From an uncultured Lachnospiraceae bacterium (lineage in GTDB: Bacteria > Bacillota > Clostridia > Lachnospirales > Lachnospiraceae): DNA of 15,458 nucleotides. The notes beneath the pieces were generated by a model. It was given only the letters and a program-made list of their open reading frames with translations. It did not search any database and was not told the origin of the DNA. The position numbers and the translations under genes are program-made. Numbering within the stretch: position 1 is the first letter of the stretch; every line of letters starts with the position of its first letter. This document shows positions 1-6,510 of the stretch, in pieces. The stretch covers positions 1-15,458 of the forward strand of contig CAJTXH010000064.1 in assembly GCA_910580005.1 (NCBI GenBank). The letters are read 5' to 3'.

Positions 1-363
1 AACAACGCCGGCTGTATCAAGCTTGCCACGTACAATATGGTACCTTGTACCAGGCAAATCCTTAACCCTGCCGCCACGTATAAGAACAACGCTATGCTCC
101 TGTAGGTTATGTCCCTCACCTGGAATATAACTTGTTACTTCCATACCATTTGAAAGACGTACTCTGGCTGTTTTTCTAAGTGCTGAGTTAGGCTTTTTAG
201 GTGTGGCAGTACGTACAGCAGTACAAACACCCCTCTTCTGTGGGGAACTCTGCTCTACAACCTTTTTGTTAAGTGAGTTGTATGTGTACTGGAGCGCAGG
301 AGAATTAGACTTCTTAGCTGAAACCTTTCTTCCTTTTCTGACTAACTGGTTAAATGTTGGCAT
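1..363 (-). CDS. rpsL: 30S ribosomal protein S12, 3' end cut by window edge
   Basis: Ribosomal protein S12 of the 30S decoding centre. The first 121 codons are present; the remaining C-terminal residues lie beyond base 1. The start is ATG at 361-363, preceded at about 8 nt by CAGGAGGTG, a very strong ribosome binding site. The protein begins MPTFNQLVRKGRK and has the S12 signatures PQKRGVC (41-47), TPKKPNSALRK (54-64), GEGHNLQEHS (83-91) and RGGRVKDLPG (96-105). About 14 extra residues precede PQKRGVC compared with E. coli, the form usual in Firmicutes. The lysines equivalent to E. coli K43 and K88 (K56 and K101 here) are wild type, so no classical streptomycin-resistance change is seen. rpsL normally heads the str operon (rpsL-rpsG-fusA-tuf); those genes would lie outside the window. 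Identification is certain. Confidence 0.98.
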   Translation of the reverse strand, partial: MPTFNQLVRKGRKVSAKKSNSPALQYTYNSLNKKVVEQSSPQKRGVCTAVRTATPKKPNSALRKTARVRLSNGMEVTSYIPGEGHNLQEHSVVLIRGGRVKDLPGTRYHIVRGKLDTAGVV

Positions 364-424
364 TAATTTCACCTCCTGTTTTTATAGTAATAATTTCTTG
401 CATGTTAAAAATACATACCTGTTC

Positions 425-453
425 ATTCTAATATGCAAATATTTATTTGTCAA
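425..453 (-). promoter_or_regulatory. Sigma-A promoter of rpsL
   Basis: On the minus strand TTGACA (448-453) is separated by exactly 17 nt from TAGAAT (425-430). This is close to the sigma-A consensus and would start transcription near 418, giving a leader of about 55 nt before the rpsL ATG. The -35 lies 15 nt beyond the stop of the upstream gene, so rpsL is probably transcribed independently. No convincing terminator separates the two genes, so some readthrough is possible. Confidence 0.8.
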
Positions 454-467
454 CACCTTTGTTGGCA

Positions 468-1655
468 TTATTTTTCATTTTTAAGCTTTATTTCCTGTAT
501 TTTGGTATCCATAACCAGATAATATTTATTAATTCCATTTGCAGGAAAAAACTGAAGCACCTTCCCATTAACCTTGCATGACAACTTTTTAACCCCGTTT
601 ATACGGAATATTGTACACTCTGATGCCGAATTAAACAGGATTTCATCATCACCATACATCTTTACTGAAGTATAATCACTATCAAAACTAAGGTCTAATA
701 CTTTCTTTCCTGTAAGGTCATATACATTCATCCGGCATGGCTTTGCCCTGCTGCTGTTTTCAAAAACCATACCCACATATCTACTATTGCAGAACGCACT
801 TTTAATTTTTTCCTCATAAGTATTAGAATAAGACTCTCTTGGCTGCCTGGCATTTTTCCATATGCTGAAACCATTGTCAGTAAATATACAGATATTATCA
901 CTTCCAAGAAACCTCACATCAGCAATTATTGTTTCATCATAATTTTTAGCACCAACAAGGCAGTTTGTATTTTTCCCTACATCTGTGAAATCATAAAATG
1001 CCACCCTGCTCTGTATTTTGCCATTTGTTACACATACATATGCTGCTACAAGGTTTGTGCCTTCTGGAGATATATCAATACATACAGGATAACCATCATC
1101 AACATTTGTAGGTATTTCCACAAGAAGTTTATTTGATACATCATACGGGTTATAAATATTTATAACATTAGATGTTGCCTCTTCAAGCAGTACAGCAGTA
1201 ATCCCACTAGCAGAAACACACGCCTGTACTATAGGATAGTCTGTTACTATCTCCTTACCCTGCCCTTCTTCATTATAAACATAAAGGGATTTGCCGCCTA
1301 TATCTGCTGCCACAACATATTTTTCACATACATCAGCTGATGGTGAAACCATATTGTAACTCCCGTTCCATATTATATTTCCTGATGCATCAAGTGCAGA
1401 AATTCCATCCCTGTTGTATCTTAACACTTTATTGTTATATGAAGCATATTTAGCAAAACTGCCCCCTGTTACAGATGTTTCATCTTTTATCTCATAAGAT
1501 GTATAGCTTTTGTTCATAAATGAACGGGCAAGCAGAAAAAATATCCCTGCTGCCACTACTATACAAGCAGTACATATTATTATAAATAATACTATTTTAC
1601 GGCGGCGTTCACCAGCCACAGTTACATCTTGTGAACGCCCTACAAAACTATCCAT
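468..1655 (-). CDS. Membrane-anchored beta-propeller-like protein (DUF5711-like)
   Basis: A 395-residue protein of unknown function. Residues 1-20 are short, polar and basic (GERRRK); residues 20-44 are one strong hydrophobic segment; the rest (about 55-395) is probably extracytoplasmic. This layout suggests an N-in/C-out single-pass protein rather than a cleaved signal peptide. The ectodomain is rich in short beta-strand stretches of the pattern hydrophobic-strand, Asn/Asp-Gly turn, strand (for example VLRYNRDGISALDASGNIIW and KYVVAADIGGKSLYVYN), typical of quinoprotein-like or WD-like propellers. The overall form matches the DUF5711 family of Clostridia as I remember it; that assignment is by recognition, not a search. 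The start ATG at 1653-1655 has GAGGA about 8 nt upstream. It lies upstream of rpsL with its own promoter and no obvious partner gene. Confidence 0.8.
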   Translation of the reverse strand: MDSFVGRSQDVTVAGERRRKIVLFIIICTACIVVAAGIFFLLARSFMNKSYTSYEIKDETSVTGGSFAKYASYNNKVLRYNRDGISALDASGNIIWNGSYNMVSPSADVCEKYVVAADIGGKSLYVYNEEGQGKEIVTDYPIVQACVSASGITAVLLEEATSNVINIYNPYDVSNKLLVEIPTNVDDGYPVCIDISPEGTNLVAAYVCVTNGKIQSRVAFYDFTDVGKNTNCLVGAKNYDETIIADVRFLGSDNICIFTDNGFSIWKNARQPRESYSNTYEEKIKSAFCNSRYVGMVFENSSRAKPCRMNVYDLTGKKVLDLSFDSDYTSVKMYGDDEILFNSASECTIFRINGVKKLSCKVNGKVLQFFPANGINKYYLVMDTKIQEIKLKNEK

Positions 1656-1697
1656 ATATAATTCCTCGGTTCTTCTGCTTTTTATTGTTAAGTATTA

Positions 1698-1726
1698 AGT
1701 ATAACTTATCAAATAATACAAAGCAA
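1698..1726 (-). promoter_or_regulatory. Promoter of the DUF5711-like gene
   Basis: On the minus strand a good -10 (TATACT, 1698-1703) lies 17 nt downstream of a weak -35 (TTGCTT, 1721-1726). Transcription would start near 1691, about 36 nt before the ATG. The -10 and the spacing support it; the -35 matches consensus only in its first three bases. Confidence 0.55.
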
Positions 1727-1764
1727 GCATAAAATAAATCTGCCAGGACAAAAACATAAATATA

Positions 1765-1930
1765 TGTTACTATTCACAGCTAAGCTGTTCATAGTAACTA
1801 ACAGTGCTTTAAGCACTGGTTATGTACACATTTTGCACAAAAAATATGCAAAATTGCACTGTAAAACTCATATTTTTGACAAAAAAACATGTCAAAAATC
1901 CTCGAATTTAATTGACTGTGAATAGTAACA
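1765..1930. repeat. Palindrome cluster with 15-bp terminal inverted repeats
   Basis: A 166-bp non-coding block in the gene-free stretch between the DUF5711-like gene and spoVG. Its ends are a perfect 15-bp inverted repeat, TGTTACTATTCACAG (1765-1779) and its complement (1916-1930). Inside are four consecutive hairpin-forming sequences: 1766-1798 (15-nt arms, two mismatches, 3-nt loop); 1802-1818 (CAGTGCTT/AAGCACTG, perfect, with the 6-bp CAGTGC/GCACTG core around a 5-nt loop); 1830-1854 (ATTTTGCA/TGCAAAAT, perfect, 9-nt loop); and 1872-1899 (ATTTTTGACA/TGTCAAAAAT, perfect, 8-nt loop). The first hairpin recurs at 13955-13987 with one base difference. There is no coding potential. The form fits a miniature inverted-repeat element or REP-like repeat, or a structured RNA; the sequence does not decide which. 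Confidence 0.7.
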
Positions 1931-1948
1931 AATATATATCATTTATAA

Positions 1949-1985
1949 ATACAAAAAGCGCCAGGGAATATGGCGCTTTTTGTAT
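1949..1985 (-). terminator. Terminator of the glgC-glgD-spoVG operon
   Basis: A perfect 15-bp stem (1949-1963 with 1971-1985) around a 7-nt loop, with GGCGC cores and A/T-rich outer ends. Read on the minus strand it lies 15 nt after the spoVG stop and ends in TTTTTGTAT, a classic intrinsic terminator. The symmetric ends mean it would also work on the plus strand. Confidence 0.9.
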
Positions 1986-2000
1986 ACGTTATATTGCTTT

Positions 2001-2297
2001 TTACTGGTGCTCTGATTCAGAACTGCTTTCTTCTCCCAATTCAGCAACAGCAAGTGCATATTTTTCTAAAATAACTTTCTGGATTATATCCCGTGTCTCT
2101 GAATTAATGGGATGCGCTATGTCTCTAAACTCGCCATCTCCAGCACGTCTGCTCGGCATCGCAATAAATAAGCCTTTATCTCCGTCAATGACTTTAATAT
2201 CATGGACAACAAATTCATCGTCCAGAGTCATTGAAACTACAGCCTTCATTTTACCTTCCTTTGTGATTTTCCTCACTCTTACGTCTGTTATCTGCAC
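2001..2297 (-). CDS. spoVG: SpoVG, septation/sporulation regulator
   Basis: SpoVG, a small nucleic-acid-binding regulator that in Bacillus affects septum formation and sporulation. The protein of 98 residues begins MQITDVRVRK and carries the family core ITKEGKMKAVVSMTLDDEF, FVVHDIKVIDG and GDGEFRDIAHPINSETR, followed by an acidic, Ser/Glu-rich tail as in B. subtilis SpoVG. I chose the GTG at 2295-2297: AAAGGGGG lies about 7 nt upstream and the product then starts where homologues start. An upstream in-frame GTG at 2316-2318 would add seven residues and has no comparable binding site. The gene follows glgD after a 44-nt gap with no promoter I could find, and ends in a strong terminator, so it is probably the last gene of the glg operon. 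Confidence 0.95.
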   Translation of the reverse strand: MQITDVRVRKITKEGKMKAVVSMTLDDEFVVHDIKVIDGDKGLFIAMPSRRAGDGEFRDIAHPINSETRDIIQKVILEKYALAVAELGEESSSESEHQ

Positions 2298-2341
2298 ATT
2301 AATACCCCCTTTGGCCACTTATGGGACGTATCCTGACTACT

Positions 2342-3463
2342 TTATAACGCATATCTCTCATTTTTCTCTACTACTATCTTAATCTTCCCGTCTTCTCCTG
2401 CATAGTTAGTATTAGCCCGGATTGTATCCCTGCTTTCTACGATACAATTCTCAATATGTGTGTTATCTCCAATGTATACATCATTTAAAATAATAGAATT
2501 CTTTATTGAACAGTTATTTCCAACATAAACTTTCTTAAACAGGATTGAACCGTCTACATCGCCATTGATAATACAGCCGCTTGATACAAGACTGTTCCTG
2601 ACAAATGAACCGCTGTTATATTTTGCCGGAGGCAAATCTTCAACTTTTGAGTAAACATCTGGATACTCTTTAAAGAAATAATTACGTACATCTGCTTTAA
2701 GGAAATCCATATTTGTTTTGAAATATGAATCAACAGATGAGATATTGCTCCAGTAAGTATCTAATGGATATGCATATACCCTTTTAACGCCCTTATATCT
2801 TATAATAATATCTTTAACTAAGTCGTATCTCTCTTCCTCAACAGCCTTCTCTATAAGCTCTATAAGCTGCCTGCGGCGTACTACATATATACCAGTTGAA
2901 ACCTGTGAACCATCTGCACTTATTGGCTTCTCTTCAAAATCAATTATTCTTCCGTCTGTGTCAGTTTTAACAACACCAAACCTGCTTGGGTCATCCCTTC
3001 CAGAAACATCTGCTGTCACTACTGTAAAGTCAGCTTTCTTTGCTATATGGTATTCAAGCACCTTTGAATAGTCCAGCTTATAAATTCCGTCACCAGAAGC
3101 TATTACTACATAAGGTTCATGGCTGTTCTTCAAAAAGTCAAGGTTCTGGGCTATGGCATCAGCCGTTCCCCTGTACCAGTAACTGTTCTTTGGCGTAGTA
3201 GTAGGGGTGAAAACATAAAGTCCTCCCTGCTTTCTTCCGAAATCCCACCATTTTGATGAATTTAAGTGCTCATTTAATGATTTAGCGTTATACTGTGTAA
3301 ATACTGCTACTTTCTGTATATGCGAGTTACTCATGCTGCTAAGAACAAAATCTATGCTCCTGTATCCTCCCGCAATAGGCATAGCTGCTACTGCACGCTT
3401 ATTTGAAAGCTCTTTCATCCTGCTGCTATTGCCACCGGCTAATACAATACCTACTGCTCTCAT
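2342..3463 (-). CDS. glgD: GlgD, ADP-glucose pyrophosphorylase-like regulatory subunit
   Basis: GlgD partners GlgC in the Firmicutes ADP-glucose pyrophosphorylase, which makes ADP-glucose from glucose-1-phosphate and ATP for glycogen synthesis. Of 373 residues, about 1-245 form the nucleotidyltransferase fold and about 280-365 a left-handed beta-helix of hexapeptide-like repeats (for example VYVGNNCSI, VYIGDNTHI). Catalytic motifs are degenerate compared with its neighbour GlgC: LAGGNSSRM (8-16) replaces the GGxGxRL nucleotide loop, and SGDGIY (123-128) replaces GGDHIY. FEEKP (176-180) is kept. This fits the accepted view of GlgD as a non-catalytic or weakly catalytic subunit that raises GlgC activity. 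Its ATG overlaps the glgC stop by 4 nt (ATGA), so the two are probably translationally coupled and made in similar amounts. Confidence 0.95.
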   Translation of the reverse strand: MRAVGIVLAGGNSSRMKELSNKRAVAAMPIAGGYRSIDFVLSSMSNSHIQKVAVFTQYNAKSLNEHLNSSKWWDFGRKQGGLYVFTPTTTPKNSYWYRGTADAIAQNLDFLKNSHEPYVVIASGDGIYKLDYSKVLEYHIAKKADFTVVTADVSGRDDPSRFGVVKTDTDGRIIDFEEKPISADGSQVSTGIYVVRRRQLIELIEKAVEEERYDLVKDIIIRYKGVKRVYAYPLDTYWSNISSVDSYFKTNMDFLKADVRNYFFKEYPDVYSKVEDLPPAKYNSGSFVRNSLVSSGCIINGDVDGSILFKKVYVGNNCSIKNSIILNDVYIGDNTHIENCIVESRDTIRANTNYAGEDGKIKIVVEKNERYAL

Positions 3464-4734
3464 ATTTTTTCACCTACCTTAATTAATGTTTCTCCGCTTG
3501 CAAGAACGCCGCCCGGATAATCACTTATGTCAGTTTCGCCTGAAATTGCTGTATTCTTCCCTATCTTTACATTGTTTGGTATAATGCTGTCTTCACCAAT
3601 AGTAACAAGTCCAAACGAATATACATCAGGCTTAACCTTATTTGGTACATCTTCACCAGTGCAAAGAATACAATTAGCACCTATCTGTACTTTTTCAGCA
3701 ATAATTGACTTGTCAATAACAGTATTTTCACCTATGGATGAGGAACTCATAATAATCGAATCCCTTACAACTGCCCCTGGTGCGATATACACACCCGAAC
3801 CTATTACGGAGTTGTGTACCTCACCATATATTTCAGATGCTTCACCAATAATTGCCTTGTCAATGACAGCTTCCTCTGCTACAAACTGTGGCGATACAAG
3901 TTCATTCTTTGTATAAATTTTCCAGAATTCTTCATAAAGATTAAACACAGGTATCAGGTCTATAAGTTCCATGTTTGCCTGCCAGTAAGAACCAAGTGTC
4001 CCTACATCTTTCCAATATCCGTTATACTCGTAAGCAAATATCCTTCTTCCCTGCTCATGGCAATATGGGATAATATGCTTGCCAAAGTCACATGATGGCT
4101 GGTCTTTAAGCTTTATCAAGGCTTCCCTGAGCACAGGCCATGAGAATATATAAATACCCATTGAAGCAAGATTGCTGCGTGGATGCTCTGGTTTCTCCTC
4201 AAATTCCTGTATCTGCTTATGCTCATCTGTTATAACTACACCAAAGCGGCTTGCTTCTTCCATAGGAACAGGAATCGTTGCCAGTGTCACATCAGCTTTG
4301 TTTGCCTTATGGAAATCAAGCATAACCTCATAATCCATCTTATATATATGGTCTCCGCCAAGTATAAGTACATATTCTGGATTATAAAGCTCCATATAAC
4401 GCATGTTCTGGAAAATTGCATTAGCAGTACCTGTATACCATTCACTGCTTGTACTCTTTTCATACGGCGGAAGAATAGATACACCGCCCACATTCCTGTC
4501 CAAATCCCAAGGTATGCCAATACCTATATGCGTATTCAGACGTAATGGCTGGTACTGTGTCAGTACCCCGACCGTATCAACTCCAGAATTAATACAATTA
4601 CTAAGCGGGAAATCAATAATTCTGTACTTACCACCAAATGAAACTGCTGGCTTGGCAACATCTGCTGTAAGCACACCCAGCCTGGAACCTTGTCCGCCTG
4701 CAAGTAACATTGCTATCATTTCTTTCTTAATCAC
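3460..4734 (-). CDS. glgC: GlgC, glucose-1-phosphate adenylyltransferase
   Basis: Catalytic subunit of ADP-glucose pyrophosphorylase, the committed step of bacterial glycogen synthesis; cytoplasmic. The protein has 424 residues, normal for the family. Visible motifs are the nucleotide loop LAGGQGSRLG (11-20), AKPAVSFGGKYRIIDFPLSN (27-46) with the allosteric/substrate-site lysines, GTANAIFQN (102-110), the catalytic GGDHIYKMDY (126-135), FEEKP (178-182) for glucose-1-phosphate, and YWKDVGT (240-246). A left-handed beta-helix follows from about 285. The start is GTG at 4732-4734, with GGGGGTG 5 nt upstream; the product MIKKEMIAMLLAGG starts as homologues do. It is the first gene of the probable glgC-glgD-spoVG operon, with a leader of about 110 nt. 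glgA, glgB and glgP are not in the window. Confidence 0.97.
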   Translation of the reverse strand: MIKKEMIAMLLAGGQGSRLGVLTADVAKPAVSFGGKYRIIDFPLSNCINSGVDTVGVLTQYQPLRLNTHIGIGIPWDLDRNVGGVSILPPYEKSTSSEWYTGTANAIFQNMRYMELYNPEYVLILGGDHIYKMDYEVMLDFHKANKADVTLATIPVPMEEASRFGVVITDEHKQIQEFEEKPEHPRSNLASMGIYIFSWPVLREALIKLKDQPSCDFGKHIIPYCHEQGRRIFAYEYNGYWKDVGTLGSYWQANMELIDLIPVFNLYEEFWKIYTKNELVSPQFVAEEAVIDKAIIGEASEIYGEVHNSVIGSGVYIAPGAVVRDSIIMSSSSIGENTVIDKSIIAEKVQIGANCILCTGEDVPNKVKPDVYSFGLVTIGEDSIIPNNVKIGKNTAISGETDISDYPGGVLASGETLIKVGEKI

Positions 4735-4765
4735 GCTTTCACCCCCGTTGTTTTAGATATGGAAC

Positions 4766-4792
4766 TATACTTATAACCTAGAGTTAAGTATA
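4766..4792 (-). repeat. Inverted repeat in the glgC leader
   Basis: TATACTTA (4766-4773) and TAAGTATA (4785-4792) form a perfect 8-bp inverted repeat 32 nt upstream of the glgC GTG and about 54 nt downstream of the predicted transcript start. An alternative pairing adds AAC/GTT across a 2-nt bulge. It could be an operator or a small leader hairpin. It is entirely A/T apart from single C and G positions, so chance is possible. Confidence 0.35.
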
Positions 4793-4852
4793 TAAAACAT
4801 CAACAAAACTTGCTGACGTCCATAACAAATTTATTTACTTTCTTACAAATAC

Positions 4853-4881
4853 AGTATAACATATATGTTCCAAATTGTGAA
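4853..4881 (-). promoter_or_regulatory. Sigma-A promoter of the glgC operon
   Basis: On the minus strand TTCACA (4876-4881) and TATACT (4853-4858) are separated by exactly 17 nt. Transcription would start near 4846. In the 344-base gap between glgC and murC, the stretch 4882-5004 is extremely A/T-rich with runs of A and T that could act as UP-element-like DNA; I see no gene or clear operator in it. Confidence 0.7.
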
Positions 4882-5004
4882 TAAATTTTACTAAATTTTT
4901 AAAATTTTTTTAACATTTTTATGCAACTCGACTAAAAAATAGCAATTCTATGCTGTTTTATAACGTCAAAGCCACTAAAACTTAGTTTTTATACTTACAA
5001 ATCC

Positions 5005-5034
5005 TTTACATTATAGCCTGTTCTCTACTATAAT
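5005..5034 (+). promoter_or_regulatory. Sigma-A promoter of the murC operon
   Basis: TTTACA (5005-5010) lies 18 nt from a perfect TATAAT (5029-5034). Transcription would begin near 5041, giving a short leader of about 38 nt to the murC ATG. It is divergent from the glgC promoter, with about 120 bp between the two -35 regions. Confidence 0.75.
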
Positions 5035-5078
5035 ATAGTATAAACCAAATAAAATAACCAAGATAGGATGGTGGCACT

Positions 5079-6461
5079 ATGTACCAGATTAATTTAAACA
5101 ATCCATGCAAGGTATACTTTACTGGCATAGGTGGTATAAGTATGAGTGGCTTTGCAGAACTTCTACACAAAAACGGATTTAATGTATACGGCTCTGATAT
5201 CAAAGAAAGCAAAATAACAAAACACCTTAGCTCATCAGGTATCAATATAGTATATGGACAAAGCGCTTCAAATATTACTAATGATATTGGCTTCCTGGTT
5301 TATACGGCAGCAGTCCATCCAGATAATCCTGAACTTAAGGCAGCTAAAGAGCTTGGAATACCAGTAATGGAACGTGCGGAAATGGTTGGGCAGGTTATGA
5401 AAAATTATGGCAATGCAATTGCAGTGGCAGGAACACATGGCAAAACTACTACCACATCAATGCTGTCACATATTTATCTTGCTGCACATAAAAATCCTAC
5501 CATATCTGTAGGCGGAATTTTAGCTGTAATTAATGGAAATATCCGCATAGGCGGCAAGGAGGATTTTATTACAGAAGCATGTGAATACACAAACAGCTTT
5601 TTAAAATTCCACCCAACAGCAGGTATTATATTAAATATAAGTGCTGACCACCTTGATTTTTTCAAAGATATTGATGACATACGCCATTCATTCCGCAAAT
5701 TTGCAGAACTAATCCCAGATGATGGTATACTTGTTATTAACAGCTCAACCACTAATATATCATATATCACAGATAACCTAAAATGCAAAGTGGAAGTTTT
5801 TGGGGCAGATAGTACAGATGGTTATTCCGCTTCTGGCATATCATATGATGAAAACGGGTGCAGCAGTTTTGAAATTGCCAAATCTGGAGTAAACACTGGC
5901 AGGCATATCAAGCTTAATGTCACTGGCAGGCATAATGTAGACAATGCACTGGCGGCCATCGCTATTGCCGACTACTATAATATACCAGAAGAAGCCATAT
6001 CAGAAGGGCTTCTGGCATTCACAGGTACTGAAAGGCGTTTTGAAGTTAAAGGCTCATTTAATGGTGTAACTGTTGTTGATGATTATGCACACCATCCAGA
6101 AGAAATACAGGCAACTCTTGATGCTGCTGCAAGATACCCGCATAAACACCTATGGTGCGTTTTCCAGCCCCATACATACTCAAGAACACGCAGCCTGTTA
6201 CCAGATTTTGCCCATGCCCTTTCACTTGCGGAAAATGTCATACTTGCCGATATATACGCTGCAAGAGAAGACGACCCAGGTGACATCTCATCACAAACAC
6301 TTCAGCATGAAATGGAAAAATGCGGCAAGAAAGCATACTATTTCCATTCATTTAAAGAAATAGAGGATTTCTTATATGGACACTGTAATAACGGCGACCT
6401 GTTAATAACTATGGGTGCCGGGGACGTTGTAAATATTGGGGAAGACTTGCTTAAAAGATAG
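5079..6461 (+). CDS. murC: UDP-N-acetylmuramate--L-alanine ligase
   Basis: MurC joins L-alanine to UDP-N-acetylmuramate using ATP, the first amino-acid addition of peptidoglycan precursor synthesis in the cytoplasm. At 460 residues it is full length. The three Mur-ligase domains are visible: an N-terminal UDP-binding Rossmann domain with TGIGGISMSG (15-24) and YGSD (37-40); the central ATPase domain with P-loop AGTHGKTTTT (117-126), EACEYTNSF (166-174) and NISADHLDFF (186-195); and the C-terminal domain with ERRFE (318-322), DDYAHHPEEI (334-343), FQPHTYSRT (362-370) and DIYAAREDDPG (391-401). The start ATG follows GGATGGTGG with 6 nt spacing. It is the first gene of a probable four-gene operon with the replication proteins and prs that follow. 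Confidence 0.97.
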   Translation: MYQINLNNPCKVYFTGIGGISMSGFAELLHKNGFNVYGSDIKESKITKHLSSSGINIVYGQSASNITNDIGFLVYTAAVHPDNPELKAAKELGIPVMERAEMVGQVMKNYGNAIAVAGTHGKTTTTSMLSHIYLAAHKNPTISVGGILAVINGNIRIGGKEDFITEACEYTNSFLKFHPTAGIILNISADHLDFFKDIDDIRHSFRKFAELIPDDGILVINSSTTNISYITDNLKCKVEVFGADSTDGYSASGISYDENGCSSFEIAKSGVNTGRHIKLNVTGRHNVDNALAAIAIADYYNIPEEAISEGLLAFTGTERRFEVKGSFNGVTVVDDYAHHPEEIQATLDAAARYPHKHLWCVFQPHTYSRTRSLLPDFAHALSLAENVILADIYAAREDDPGDISSQTLQHEMEKCGKKAYYFHSFKEIEDFLYGHCNNGDLLITMGAGDVVNIGEDLLKR

Positions 6462-6510
6462 TTATCCACAATGGCATTTATATGCACTTAAGGAGGCAGC
6501 TAACAGCAAA

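Noticed and set aside
1875..1903. TTGACA sequences on both arms of the hairpin at 1872-1899 as possible promoters.
   Set aside because: No good -10 lies at 16-18 nt on either strand; the TTGACA arises from the inverted repeat itself.
2298..2318. A longer SpoVG start at GTG 2316-2318.
   Set aside because: The GTG at 2295-2297 has AAAGGGGG at proper spacing and matches the usual SpoVG N-terminus.
1912..2382. A 156-codon plus-strand open frame across the terminator and spoVG.
   Set aside because: It is antisense to spoVG, begins inside the palindrome cluster and runs through the terminator stem; spoVG is clearly the real gene.
3527..4756. Four plus-strand open frames antisense to glgC (and a second minus-strand frame at 4287-4520).
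   Set aside because: They shadow the strongly conserved glgC reading frame and have no ribosome binding sites or recognisable products.
6436..6510. A 25-codon upstream extension of the DnaD-domain protein starting at ATG 6436.
   Set aside because: It overlaps the murC C-terminus, lacks a binding site of its own, and the extra residues do not look like the family's N-terminus.
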